Notes: generated from the sequence alone by a model not told the origin. A stretch of 64,000 nucleotides of DNA from Thelonectria olida (GCA_020736575.1 JAGPYM010000001.1:3534001-3598000); one strand, 5' to 3'; shown: positions 1 through 11,954, numbered from the stretch's first letter. A program made the numbers and translations.

Positions 1-1
1 T

Positions 2-715
2 CTTCTAGCAGCGCGGACATCGCTTGTCATAGCAGCCAGTATCCCCATCAACACTCCCAGCCCAATGCTGCAACCCACATATCCCGCCTGCGAGCAATTC
101 CACATGGCCCTCCCCGGCGAAGACTGCAACGCCATCATCACCGCTGCCTACCTCAACCGCTATGAGTTCTTCCGCATCAACCCCGCCGTCGACGGCGAGC
201 AGGGCTGCAAGGACAACATCCTGGCCAACACTTGGTACTGCGTCAAGTCCAAGGGCGGTGCGGTCCAACCCGCCGCCACCGCCAGCTCGGCCCAACCAAC
301 AAACACCCAACACGCCGTCGAGTCTGCCCTCGGCGGCAAGGACTCCGAAACAAAGACGAGCAAGCCAAAGCCCACCAGCACAAGGGACGAGATGAAAATC
401 ACCACCATTGCCCTCCCCAACCAGGACCAATGCCGCTTCGGAGACTGCTGGTACGCATTCGGCACCCTCAGCACTAGCAAGGAAGAGAAGCTCGCCACGG
501 CGTCGAGCATATGCAACAAGCTCCTCGTCCACGGCTGCAACAGCAACTTTGATTGGCCGGGCCACATCGAAAAGCTCTGTGGCGACTGCACGGAACTCAG
601 CTCGGCCTGTCCATGCTTCCTTGCAGGGCATTACCATACCAGGACCCTCAACCCAATGTACTCGCGGCCATGGGACGGCAAGGATTGGTACTGGCCCGGA
701 GACGATGGCAGGTAA
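2..715 (+). CDS. LysM-domain protein, 3' part (5' end outside window)
   Basis: The reading frame is open from the left edge to a TAA at 713-715, so the gene probably begins upstream; the first in-frame ATG here is at 65. The segment at about 83-247 reads as a LysM domain: a PTYPAC start, a GEDCNAI motif, an aliphatic/aromatic middle, NPAV, then a CKDNI...WYCV end with the Cys spacing of fungal LysM modules. A Ser/Thr/Lys-rich linker follows. The C-terminal part (about 395-700) is rich in Cys and Trp, with paired CRFGDC, CGDC and CPC motifs, suggesting a disulfide-bonded secreted domain. LysM modules bind chitin or other GlcNAc polymers, and such proteins are usually secreted; that is family knowledge. 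The signal peptide would be upstream and cannot be seen. Whether this is an effector, a cell-wall protein or part of a larger multi-LysM protein is open. Confidence 0.75.
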   Translation, partial: LLAARTSLVIAASIPINTPSPMLQPTYPACEQFHMALPGEDCNAIITAAYLNRYEFFRINPAVDGEQGCKDNILANTWYCVKSKGGAVQPAATASSAQPTNTQHAVESALGGKDSETKTSKPKPTSTRDEMKITTIALPNQDQCRFGDCWYAFGTLSTSKEEKLATASSICNKLLVHGCNSNFDWPGHIEKLCGDCTELSSACPCFLAGHYHTRTLNPMYSRPWDGKDWYWPGDDGR

Positions 716-1180
716 ATCGCCCCCAACCACCTGCCCGACCCATTCGCCGTTTCTTCATAGTCCCTTTCCACGCTTTTGGAATGAAGGAAAAGGCATCATG
801 TACGTGTATGTACGGCGAACCATGGACTCGGGAGTGGACCTCCGTTAGCAGTCCAAAGCCCGGGAAGGCTAGGCCTGGCGTCTCCGGGGATTATGCCGGT
901 TGTATTCTTATTTTCACTTCTTTCTTCTCTTCATTTCTTCACTCGGCAGGGCATCGCTTTCAGCCGGAGCCCCTAGTCGTTTTGTTTTCAATTCTCTCTC
1001 TCTATAGGTAACTATAACTCAATACACCGGCTGCAGTGCTGTTGAACCGGTCGCCGATGCATCAAGAACATTCCTCATTAATGCGATTCGCTGCCTTCGT
1101 AGTCGTCATGGCATGTAGGTCGTATCTCGTGTTTCCCCTGCATCTCTTCAACGGCCTGCTTTCCCACCGTCCGTTGTCCT
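716..1180. other. Intergenic spacer after LysM gene
   Basis: No supported gene. It holds the 3' flank of the LysM gene and the 3' flank of the convergent cysteine-rich gene. The open frames here lack any recognisable motif. Confidence 0.5.
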
Positions 1181-1366
1181 TCACTTCATGTCGAGCGGAG
1201 GAGGAAGCGTGTCCCTTCGGATGCAGTCGTCGCACTTCGCTGCCATGTACAAGATCTCGTGCTTAGCCCCGGGTCCCCTACACCCGTTTAAAGCCTTTGA
1301 ACACCAGTTGATCTTGTAGTATCCGACATGTCCACAGGCCCATTGCTTATCCACTTGGACACACAT
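1181..1366 (-). CDS. Small cysteine-rich fungal protein (unknown function)
   Basis: From the ATG at 1364-1366 this encodes about 61 residues beginning MCVQVDKQWACGH and ending with TGA at 1181-1183. The pattern (MCxxV, WACGH, a Tyr-rich stretch, NWC, NGCRGPG, KCDDC) matches a family of short fungal proteins with paired Cys and a CGH motif that look like small metal-binding knuckles; I know no assigned function. The frame stays open upstream to about 1720, and that stretch contains a plausible short intron (minus-strand donor GTAATT near 1570, acceptor CTCTAG near 1528), so an additional 5' exon is possible. The upstream part is Lys/Arg-rich low-complexity sequence and less convincing. I chose the internal ATG because family members usually start with MC. 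Confidence 0.5.
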   Translation of the reverse strand: MCVQVDKQWACGHVGYYKINWCSKALNGCRGPGAKHEILYMAAKCDDCIRRDTLPPPLDMK

Positions 1367-4348
1367 GGTGCAAGTGTGTTTTGTCTTCTGAATCGCGATC
1401 CTCTTCTTCTTCTTTTTCGTCGTCCTGCGAGAAACGCATTCGTTCTCAGTACAGAGTTGAATGGAGAGTTGTCGTCGTCGTGTGCCTATATAAAAAGTAA
1501 GTTTTGTCTGACAACGGGGAGGAAATCTAGAGAAGAGAAATGTGAGGCAATTTGTTTTATAGCTTGAATTACCTTTCCAGTGTGGTTCATTGAAAACGGT
1601 GGTGTTGATAGCACAGCGTTGCCGTTCGCCATGTGCTCGTGATGACCTCGGCCCGGATCTCTGATTAGGCCACGGACTGGCTCCTCGTCCCTGACGTTTG
1701 AAGCTGCGGTTTGACGACACCTTTTTTTTTTTTTTTTTTCTTTACCTCTCCTTTGCACGGCACTTATTAAGCTGACTGTCTAATAACAGCACACGCGCGG
1801 CCGGCAGAAGGATGGCGAATTGGTGTCACAAAAACACGGGGAGGGGAAAAAAGAGCGAGCGGTTGATAGGTAAGTAGTTATTTCGCTCCAAAAACTGACT
1901 GATCAACAAAATCTGTGGTTGCCGTTTCGTTATTATTGGCGACCCATCTGGAGGAAGCAGCGAATCACTGGCAACCGGGCGCAAGTTGCTAAGAACTGTC
2001 AGGTAAGGGCTGTTAGGTAGGTGCAGGTATAAGGTAGTATCCATCTACACCACAGCAGCTCTACCGGGACACCTTTTTTACTTCCCTCCCCGGGTCCATG
2101 GAGAGGCGAAGAGAGTGAGGGAGACATGGAGGCGTGCAACGGGGACGTGAGGGGCCCCTTGTGTGACGAGACGGCTCTGTCAAGGTCAAGGTCATGGAGG
2201 ACATACATATGACGTCCCGCAGCGCTTGTTCAAGCGGCGACGCACGCACGGCTGCAGTTCGTTGGTCTCTCCGCCAAACGGGCCAGCGTTTCCCCTCCTG
2301 TGTGTTTGCACACCGTTTTCTTGATTTGGTTGCGGCTGCTGCTCAGAGCAAGCTTGATAGCATAGCTTCCAGAGCTCTACAGATTAGGCAAGCCACCACC
2401 ATCATCAATTGGAAAAAGCAACGCCTTCTTGCGTACATGGTGGACCACCGTTTTGCTCGGTAGGGGAGAGGCTGGTAATGCAGCATCATGGTCTCCAGGC
2501 CTTGCTTCATCTGGTGGGTCAAGGCGAGTCAAAACCGTACGATGGACCTCAGCCATCCCGATCCTCGGCAAGGGCCAGAGGGACAGAGACCGCAGAGCAC
2601 CAAGGGTCAGGCAGGCCTGGTCTGGCGGCGGGTCGTCGAGTACTGGGAGCCGACTAACGGGGACTGCAATTGGCTGCGAAGGGGAAGCCGTCATTTCATC
2701 CCCAAACCCAATGGGTACTCGAAATGCGCATCCCAACGGCGGGCGCTTTTGAGACGACGGGCCCGTGGACCATTGACGCCTCCGTCAGCCCCATGCTTGG
2801 CCTATTCGTGTATAGGGTAACGTCAATGTCTCTCTCAAATCAACTCCAACCACATCGCCTGAGACGCCAGACTTCAATTCCTCTTTTTCATAATCACCAG
2901 ATTTTCCTGTTCCCCGACGGCACTCGGGGTAGCGAGAGGGAGGGGGGACCAAGCGAAGGGAATCTCTGACCTCGCGCTCAGGGCTCTTTATGCCGAATGA
3001 CCACACCCACGACTCACCCCCCCTCCCTCGAACCCCAGAACCGAAAACGCGATTCAGTTATTCCACGGTGACCACACCTGCCCAACGCGGTAACCGGCAC
3101 GAGGCATACCAGAAGTCTTCCCTCGCTCCTCATGCGGATAAATACCGTTGCTCGTCCTCACGCGAATCTCACCGCTCGGAATCGCGTGGTTTCCAAAGCT
3201 CTAGCCACTCCCTTGCCCCCCCAAACCCCCGACCAGCCCAAGCTCAAGGTCCCTTCTAGCATGCTTCTATCTTCTGATTGTTTGCTGTCCCCCCGACATC
3301 TTCTATTAATTAATCAAATAAAATAAAAAAACGGCCGTCGCTAATCTCGGGTCCTTTTTGACTCGGTCATGCTCCCAATCTCGATACCCACGGCCCGCAT
3401 CATCTCCCGGATCCCATGATTGGAGCACCGCATTCGCTCCCTCTCGACGAGGTGAAGAGACTCATTTCTCTGCCACAACTGACTTGTATGACTGTGTTGT
3501 CTCTTCTTAGCAGTCGCCGATGGGGTGACGGACATGACTGATCATAATAAAGCCTTGACAACCCGCTGAGCTGTGCGACCTTTCAACCCTCGACCATTGG
3601 CCCTCGTTGACATCCAGCTTCTGCAGTGCCAACGGTAGTTGACGCCACCAGAGCACGAGGTGCAGCTACTTGCCGTTGAGATTACTGCTGTGCAACAGAT
3701 TGGGCGTCTTGGGTGTTTGTGTGCGAATCACCGACCCCTCGATACACACACTTTTCCCCTTCACTCGGCATTGTGCTTCTGCACCGCTAGGTCAGCAACT
3801 CGTATGTCGACACTATACACAGGTATCGTGACGTGCCTTTTGTGCTACCCAGACTTCCAGCATCTTTCTCACCTCTTATATTAAGGCGACCCCGAGACTC
3901 GCAGAAAGAACAGGACGTAACCATGCATGAGGGCCGACATGTCGCACTGCCGGCTATAGTGGGCAACTGCAGGCTAACTTGGCCGGCATATGCGCCATAG
4001 TCCAGTCCGCGGAAGCTCGGCCATTCCCTGTTTCTGCTGCATGGGGTAGTTAATTTGAGAGGGACCCTTTGCTGATCGACGCAGATTATGCACATTGACT
4101 GACATTGCCAATGTGTCGGTGAGAGAAGAGTGTCGTGCGAGGAGTACTATGCGATTATGCTGCGGATGAGGACGCATGTCATCTCCTAAGCACCCAATAA
4201 TCCATTGCTTGAGTCTCATCCGCGGAAGGAGAGGAAAGAAAAGAAAGCAAAAGGACACAGAACCGAGCATTGCCGTCTATTCTAGTAGTTCTTGTCCTCG
4301 GAGTTAGGACCTCTTGTCTCGGGAGACCCGTTGAGTGACCAATGACAA
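1367..4348. other. Long spacer with no supported gene
   Basis: About 3 kb. It contains an 18-base poly-T run at 1722-1739, a G-rich stretch near 2060-2160 and CT-rich sequence near 3010-3060. All open frames are short and overlap on both strands without a motif. A 64-codon frame at 3341-3535 (-) is rich in Arg, Lys and Glu, but I do not count it as a gene. Confidence 0.45.
1722..1739. repeat. Poly-T tract
   Basis: Eighteen consecutive T on the plus strand (poly-A on the minus strand). Confidence 0.95.
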
Positions 4349-6102
4349 TCATTTCAATATATGAAGACGGTAGAAGGGGTCACTGGCTCTATACATGCCC
4401 AGCAGACCTTCCGGGGACAAACCACAATGCGCTGAATGCTGCTCGAACTCTGCCTCGACAACTGTGCAAGATACATCGTTGCCGACAGACGAGAAACCCA
4501 GTTTGCCATACGCCCTGACGACGACGAGTCCAGGAGCGCAATCGCGCAACTCGTCCCAACACTCAATCGATGTCATGGGAGTGGTCGGTTTCGCGTTCAC
4601 TTCATGGTGACATGGAGATTGCGGCTCCATCCTAAAGAGCTTCGAACTATCCAGTGCGGACATAGCATCCAAATCTCCAATCCGCTTGCCCCCTTCTCTG
4701 ATGCGGATGACAAACTCCATCATGGACTCCTTCTGCGTCCTGGATTCCCATCGAGCCCACAGAGCGTATGGGCAAAGACCAATCCGTAAATGAGAGGTGG
4801 AGGGAAGTGGCGTTTAGCAAGTCCTCCGCCCTTCCATCGAACTCGTTCAGATTTGAGATCATCCCAGTCCCCTCGCTTTACGGAGTTCTCATTGGCTCCT
4901 TGAGCGCACTGAAGATGGCAAAACCTGGTTGACCTAGATTCCCAAGTATGCGTGTGAGCAGAGGCGATTCGACGACATTCCCTGGATCTTTCAGCTACTA
5001 ACTGATTAGCAACACCTATAAAAGGCTTTTGCTTGGGATGGATTACCCGAGAGGGTACAATGATCAAATCTCCTACTGACATGCCGGCAACACGTTCAGG
5101 GATGCTCCGAAGGTGCAAGTTACATCCGCAAGCGAGCTTGGCTACACTTGAAGGGCTCTGCGAACGGTAAACCGAAGATGCCCAATATTGTTCCACAAAT
5201 GGGCTTTCCAGAGCTTGAATGCGCACCCGCGTTGCTGGCAACCATCCAAAGAATCTTGCTGCATGGGATATATGAAAAACAGTTTCAAGAACAGCATTAT
5301 ATCCCTCAATACTCTATACAAGCCTGTGACCGGATATGTTCCTAACTTGAAGGCACTGGAGAAGATGGTCTATTGTAATGGACGGTGGCTGAGGAAGAAG
5401 AATGGCCTCAGAGCAAGCAATGAAGATTGATGCAGATGTTATGTCCCCGTACTAGAACTGAAGCTTTAGCAATTCGTCTCCAACCCCCAGTTGAGCTCCC
5501 TCAATCTGAATTATGGCGTCTGATTGATCCTGGTTGTATCGTGCTCGTTTACAGGGCCTCATGAGTCTTGATCGATGCCTATTGAGCATGGGGCTGTTCC
5601 CAGGATTGATCACATCTCCTGACGAGATTTCTGCGTCGTACAATACGACAGCGCGATTCCCGAAATCGGTTCCTCGAATTAGAGAAGTTAGAAGTGCCAC
5701 TATATCCTTAGAACCATTTAAGCAATGTAGAAGGATGGCTGGCTCAAGTAGGCCGAAAACGGGCCCAAACCGCACTGTTTCCGAGTATCTGGTACCATGG
5801 TGAAGCCAGGGCATCGTCTCTCGTATGCGAGATACTTATGAGTGCTTTCATCATGGAGGCAATCGTTTGCCGATTTTTGCATCAGGCTTAATGGACCTGT
5901 GAGGCTGGGTGTCGACTTGGCAGGTATGTCGAATATCATCATGCTTTCGCGCCGGCGTCAAAATTTGACCAAGGGGATGATATTCCTTGGGCGCCTCGTA
6001 CTTAACGAGGGTGAAGTCGAAGCTAATGTTTGCCGCTGCCACCGTCACCTCGTTTGTCGCCGAGGCCAGGGCAGCCTGAAGTTTACCCAGTGTTGTAAAC
6101 AT
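4349..6102 (-). pseudogene. Decayed copy of conserved fungal protein (ISFDFTLVKYEAP family)
   Basis: The start is intact: ATG at 6100-6102 opens a protein whose residues near 27-40 read NISFDFTLVKYEAPKEY, a signature I recall from an uncharacterised family of fungal proteins of several hundred residues. The same frame then runs into a TGA after KRLPP (about 5851), a TAA 4 codons later, a TAG after LLKLQF (5452-5454) and another TAG near 5318-5320 (within HRLV*SIEGYNA). Between and beyond these stops the translation keeps a protein-like character (FGLLEPAILLHCLNG, NQSDAIIQIEG, RFFGWLPATRVRIQALESPF, IPERVAGMSVGDLIIVPS). A further frame change is needed near 4720-4740 to reach the tail (MSALDSSKLFRMEP, GLVVVRAYGKLGF) ending at 4349. 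A different frame covering 5718-5942 also looks coding (LAYERRCPGFTMVP), implying frameshifts there. It appears shorter than full-length relatives, probably with internal loss. Introns cannot explain all the stops. Function unknown. Confidence 0.7.
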
Positions 6103-7153
6103 GGCTGAGTTTGAATGACCTTCGGAAATTTATTGTGATTCGCAATAAACCAAGTGATTGAATTCACATATCTGTTGGGAGGGTATGATGTTGAGTGCGG
6201 TGCGGGTTGTAGACCAAAGAGCTCACGAATCTCGAGGATGTGGGAGGCAGCCGATCATATCTGCCTCGATGATTTTTTGTCCGACTTGTGTGCAAAATTA
6301 CTTTGCCTTGCCTTGCATTGCATTGTCGCCTACCAGACAGGCAGGTAAATAGGGAGGGTAGGTCGCATGGCAAACACATCACGGCTGAGTTGACTGATTG
6401 CGCTGCATGGTTTACCGCCAATAGGGCAATGCAACCAATGCAGGCTGGACTCCAGTTTTGGCTTATGGAATATTCTATTCGCTGCCGGAAGTGAATGTAA
6501 ATGGTGGAAGAATTGATTGGTGCTTGAGGTCGCAAACGGAACAGACATACAATAGGCACTTTACCTGCCCTAGAAGCTTTGCTCGTGAAGTGTGGGCTGG
6601 GCAGAATTGGCTGAACTGCCTTTGCTGATGGATGAGGCTCATGAATACATAGCTTGCAATGGATGTTGTTTGGTGTCAACTATGTTGAACAAGGTAAGGT
6701 GGTGGGAGGCTAGATAACAACCGTTCGTGCTCGTCGGTAGAAGAATGTATGAAGTTTTGTTGGTGCTAGCGATAGTCCCAAAGCCATTGAATGTCCAGAT
6801 TTAACAGCGTGGCCCTGAGTGGCATGATTCGAGTTTGTGATTCTTCCATCTTCCTCGTTTGAATAATTTGTCGGCAGAAAATGAAGGTGTTTGGTGGGAG
6901 AAACAGGTTGAGTGTGCGCAAACGATTTGAGCGGTCGTCACCCTTTCGTTCCTTCCTCTTCCAAAACCTGCACCTCGACCCAACCACAACTCAGAATTTT
7001 CCTACAAACTCGCTATTTCTATTCTTTCTCATCCAAAAAAACTCAACGCTTCTAATCTAAATTAAATTCTAGAGGCTGAGTGCATTATCGCGGAGTTCAG
7101 GCTTCCTTGCCTTTTCAACTCGGCATCTACGTGCTCCTCAAGTTGCCGGCAAC
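6103..7153. other. Spacer upstream of kar5
   Basis: Promoter side of kar5 and of the decayed gene. The 171-codon minus-strand frame at 6164-6679 has no recognisable motif. The last 150 bases are CT-rich and A-rich, as is common just upstream of fungal start codons. Confidence 0.45.
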
Positions 7154-9009
7154 ATGCATCTGCCGAGAGCAGATGCTCTTCTCCTCTACTGTTGCAGCTT
7201 GCTACTCTTCTTTCCGAGACCCAATTCTGCCCTATCATGGGGTTTCCGACACCAGGCTCGAGGTGAGTATCGGCACTGCCTCAAGACCCGTCTGATCTGA
7301 TTGCTAAATCTTTCATCAGGGGGAGCGAACTCCATCCAGCCGCTGTCAACAGACCATGCCGTCCCGCAAGCGAACCACCAGGGGCACCGGCTCTCCAATA
7401 TGTTCACGATGGCACTGAACGAGCTGCAAGAACTGGAGTCAGAGCCTCTCTGCCACCGAATCGCCGCCCGGCTATTGGTCAACAACTGCCATCTCCTCGA
7501 CGGCCAGGACGAGGCAACAGTCCACCTAGACAGTGGAAGAGCAGCGAGAGACTTTGTTGACTCGTATGCTGCGAGTCTCGCCATTTGTGATCTTGAGAGA
7601 GGGAGTTTTGCAATTCCTTCCAACTGCTTTAAGTTTAGGGAGCCTGCCCTTGCTGCTCTCCCTGTTCCCAAGCATCCACACCTGCACGTCTCGACGCCAG
7701 AGATTGATAATTGCCTCGAGGGCCTGGCTCAATCGGACTCTGCTTGGAACACTTGGGTGAGCTATCGCCACAAGGCACTTAGGTTCTGCGAAGTTGCCCG
7801 AGCAGAAAATGAGAAAGGTCAATCGCCCTCGATACCCCTGATACGTTTCAATCCCTGACATTTTGATGTAGACCAAAGTATCCATCTGCACAAGCGAGTG
7901 ACCAAGATTCTCGAGAGACTGGCATCACAAATTGAACTTGAACTGGAAAAAAAGCTACAGACTTTCAGCCGCACCGTGATCGAAACAGCCCATTCCGTCG
8001 ACAGTTTTGCAGTACAAGTTGACCAGCTTGGGGTTGAACTTGGCATCGTCATGACTCGGCTACACCACACCGCAGCGGTGAGTTTTGGAGCCCTTAATAA
8101 TTTCGATCATGGTTTTAACGAGTAGTTAGGAATCTACCACTGCCACCGAGGGAGGCTTGGAAGTCGCAAAAAATCTGCAGCTGCTTTTGACGTTGCTGCT
8201 TCGCACAACGATGGATGCGACGGCTGAGGTTGCCGCTTCTCACGAAACCGCACTTCAAGTTATATCGAAGAGTGCAAAGCAAGAACTAGAGATTTTGACG
8301 AGTGTGCTATCCGCTGCACTTGCATCTTCTGCCTCATTGCAACATCAAATAGTAAGCCTAGACCCGCTGAAGGAGGTCTTGATTCTCACTTAGACTAGGA
8401 TGCAACTCAGATACGAACCAAAGAAATCCTGCAAAACCAAGCCGACGTAGAAGCAGTAAGTCGAATTAATTGGCCCTGTTAACATACTAATATTTGGAAA
8501 GGGAATGGAGAAGCTTGAACAGATTGCTGACGATTTGCTCGACAAGTTTGGCGACCATGAAGGCCGCCTGGACGAGGCACAACGGAAGGCTGCGCACCTT
8601 CTTGAGACTCTCGACGCTGTCACAGTCTCTGCTACAAGTTTTGGAAGCTCCATTTTTGGGGGCCTGAAGCTATCTGCCGCGTGGCCATACATCATTTGTC
8701 CTGTGGCGTCTCTGATCATGGGTTCATACCGCCTCGAACCATCGATTGGGCGGAATCTATGGCTGGTTGGCATTGGTAGGTTCAGAGCTTCTCATCTGTT
8801 TTCGTCTCTGACTTAATACAGGGGAAATGGTCGGCTTCCTCATCTCGAGCGCAAGACATTATGCAGACGCCGCTCTTCCAATATTTGCGAAATCGATGCA
8901 GAGAGATGACGTCCTGAATAGAAGTTTCGACATCGATACCTTCTCAAAGGGCCTCAACAACCCCGCTGATGTCGCTCATCTTCGACGAAATATACATAGC
9001 TCTTACTAG
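7154..9009 (+). CDS. kar5: Nuclear fusion protein Kar5/Tht1 homologue
   Basis: Seven exons join in one frame: 7154-7262, 7320-7817, 7872-8077, 8130-8351, 8399-8455, 8502-8775 and 8822-9009, giving 517 residues (yeast Kar5 is about 500). All introns are GT-AG and 46-57 bases. The start at 7154 is chosen because it gives a hydrophobic signal peptide ([12 protein letters not shown]) and is the only upstream frame whose phase fits exon 2. The conserved N-terminal block includes [26 protein letters not shown], the [19 protein letters not shown] motif and [21 protein letters not shown] long coiled-coil region follows (exons 3-6). Two hydrophobic segments near the C-terminus ([31 protein letters not shown]) would anchor it in the ER/nuclear envelope. 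In yeast the family acts in nuclear-membrane fusion during karyogamy; the role here is inferred. It is convergent with rap1. Confidence 0.88.
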
Positions 9010-9481
9010 GAACACATTTAGGACATGGGAATTTGATGCTCGGATCAATACGCCGGGATGGGTTACAGGCGTTTCGTTGTCATTTGCATTCACCTGGCGT
9101 ATAAAATATCTTAGGGTTTGGGAATGGGGATCATGAGGTTTGGGACATGGAGGCGCATTGGGAAGCGTACTTGACGTTTACCATTCTCGAATGAAACAAT
9201 AAGTCATCTTGATCAATGCCCATGGTGAAATATGAGCGATTCATTTAGGTCCAGCCATTTGTGTCCGGAGAAGACGTTCTGAGACCCATGGCGACGACGG
9301 ACTAACCCTGGGATTATACGAATTAAAGTGAAATGCATTTTCGCACACCCAATGGCGAATTTAATGACCTTGCTAATAGCGAGCCCCGTAACACCAGTGC
9401 TAACTCAACACAAGTTGGATTTCCAATAGAGAAAAAAGAAGTAACAGATTATGACGTCGAATAGAGCCAGCGAAGGAAACC
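9010..9481. other. Convergent intergenic region kar5/rap1
   Basis: Shared 3' flanks of two converging genes; no further feature seen. Confidence 0.5.
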
Positions 9482-11954
9482 CTATTCTCCCGAGTCGCGT
9501 TGCTCATCCGTGCCCTGCGCTTCAAGAAACGCCTTCCTGAGTATTATCCTCTCCGCCCCATGCTTGTTAGTGAGCCGCCTCAAGGCTTTGCGGGCCTTGC
9601 GATGGCGCTGTTCTTCGGGTTGACTGCTGGGTTCCTTGCGGAGGTCGACGGTGGCGAGAAAAGCGAGATCGTTGTCGTCCCGGTCTGTCCAGATGCCCTC
9701 GTGGTGGGAGGGTACGTCTTCGCCCTCCTTGAGCTTCTTCATAACGATCGTGGCGAGGGTACCGGGCGTGAGAGTTGTGCGCTTCAGACCCTCGATGACA
9801 ATGGGTCTCGAGAAGCCGAGGGATTCGTAGTGTTTGATCCACTGGTCGATCTCGCGGTGGTTGGATTTGGCGGATGTAGGTTGAGTAGAATCGCGAGTAG
9901 CATCTGTTTGTGTCCGCTTTGGTGCGGCAGAGGGAGCTGGGGCTGGAACCGACGGCTTTTTATGTGTTTCTGCCCTGGCACCAAAGGATATAGGAAGTGA
10001 CCGTCGGGGAACTTTCTTGTCCTTTTTGATGGATGATAAGTCGTTTGGAGGGGTTGTTTGTCTAGCGCTAACGGCGCGGTGCTGGTTCGAAGGTCCCGCC
10101 TCTGTTGCATGCATGGGATAGGAGATGGATCGCCCAAAGTTCCTACTTTTCTTAGGCTGGCGTACTCTGTCGAGACTGAAGGGGATGGGGCTAGGATTAA
10201 GAGCTTCGTAGTGAATCTGTTGAGATGGAGTAATATCGGCTGGAGTGTCCGTACCAAGTACGGGAGACAACTGTTGTGTAGCCCTTGACGGGGAAGGCTG
10301 AGTCTCGAATACAGCATCTTCCTCCTCCGGCGGCTCAACTTCCTGTATCTCGTCCTCTGGAGGAGGTAAAGGCGGTAGTTGCTGTGAAGCCTCACTAGCA
10401 TCCACGTATTCCTGACGCATCAGGCTTTTGCGAAAGCTGGGGGAGAAGTTTTGAGCTGAAGAAACTTGCGGGCCTGCCTGGTCTTCTGGGTCTGGGGTCG
10501 ACTCGATCTCGATTTTCTTGGTCAAGCGTTTTCGCTTGGCCCCTGGGCCTGAAGGACTGACCGGTAGCTGGCCTAGAGTCCGCTTAACTCCAACTGGTGG
10601 TGACGATCGCGCATAAGTCGGTTTTACCTTCGTGGGTGCTCGACGAGACGGCGATTCTTCCTCCCAGTCACCTTCCTGCAGTGGGGATATCTCTCTGCCA
10701 ACTTGCTGCTCATCAAGTTCGCCCTCAGCCTCATCTTCGTTGCCTTCATCGTAATCTGCCATGGCCTCTTCAAACTCGGCAAGACTCTCATCGTAGCACT
10801 GCCGTAGTTGGGATATAGCAATCTCATCTTGGGCGTCAAATCCTAGGAGTGCTGCTACTTTTGCCCAATCCGTTCCGTCTACGCCTTGGGAGGAATCTTC
10901 TTTTTGTGTTGAACCGACGGCAATAGAGAGGTCGAACAGTTCGATTGCGGTTTTGCTGATTTCAGGTTGCAAGTTAATATTGACACCGGTCGCGGCCATG
11001 TATTGTTCCAGATCCTCGTAAAACATCTCTCTGGTCGTGTCCAGGGGCTCTTCTTCTTCTTCGACAGTCTCGTCGCTTGCTTGGCTCTTGGGGGTGGCAT
11101 CGTGGGCGAGTTGGGTGTTGCGCTCAACGACAGGCTCAGCAGCTGGTTTATGAGCTGGTTTTGGAACTGGTTCTGGTTGCTCGATGACCTCGGGTTGTTG
11201 CATGTGATTTCTTTGTACGGTTGGTATGGGCTTAGCAGGCTCCTTTCTCGTCGGCTCTTGCATTTTCCTCGCCGGCGTCGCTTCAACTTGTTCCTCATTG
11301 TTTCCAATAGGCTCTTCAGGTGCCGACTCAGCTAAATGGATCAACTTCTCCATCGGGAGTGGTTGCAAGGTCTTGACGAAACGATTTCTCCATGACTGCC
11401 AAGTGTGTCGGGGGTTCTACAGCTGTCAGCGTCACAGAAATCCTCAACTCTGAGTAGAAAACCTACCACTTTCTCAAGGTCCTGGAAGATTTTGTTCCCA
11501 GTCCGATTTGAACGAGACAGCACCCACTTGGCCACCACTGCGTCATCCGCCTTCGTGAAAGCAGTGCGTGTGCCTTTGATACCACCACCTCCGCCAACCG
11601 GCCTGGGAAGACTGGGATCAAGCCCAATGAGATAGCGATCCTTAATCTGGATAATCCCGTTCTTCACAGAGTCTTCGATGAACTTCCACGAGTAGGAGCC
11701 AGGAGGCGCGAATTTTGGCTTGGCGTGATCTGCAATGAGCATATCTGCGCGCTTCTCGAGCGGAACAACTGTGCCGCCATTTGCCTAGGGTTTATTAGGC
11801 TCAAGGTACATTTATTGGAAGCAAGCCAACGTACCGTAATCTGCGCCTCGAGGGATTTCCTTATGGGTACCCTCGACGACAGCCAAAAGCTGACGTCCTT
11901 GAAGATATTTCCTCCTTGGCTGCTCGAAACGCCATCGTAGGTTATCGCTGCCAT
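9482..11954 (-). CDS. rap1: Telomere-binding protein Rap1
   Basis: Three exons: 11835-11954, 11467-11784 and 9482-11416, giving 790 residues. Residues 1 to about 100 form a BRCT-like domain (IFKDVSFWLSSRVP; GGTVVPLEKRADMLIADH; YSWKFIEDSVKNG). About 112-163 is a Myb/homeodomain-like helix-turn-helix (TAFTKADDAVVAKWVLS...GNKIFQDLE...NPRHTWQSWRNRFVKTL), split by the second intron. A long acidic, Pro/Ser/Glu-rich disordered middle follows, with a basic GAKRKRLTKK patch. The C-terminal about 100 residues (IDQWIKHYESLGFSRPIVIEGLKRTTLTPG...) match the Rap1 C-terminal (RCT) protein-interaction domain. This BRCT-Myb-RCT order defines Rap1, the shelterin component acting at telomeres. One Myb repeat is visible, as in fission yeast and human Rap1, which reach telomeres via a Taz1/TRF partner rather than binding DNA directly as budding yeast does. 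By analogy that may hold here. Divergent from swf1. Confidence 0.9.

Noticed and set aside
5..730. 241-codon minus-strand frame opposite the LysM gene
   Set aside because: Antisense shadow of a C-ending-codon gene; no motif.
6164..6679. 171-codon minus-strand frame upstream of kar5
   Set aside because: His/Ser/Pro-rich translation with no conserved pattern.
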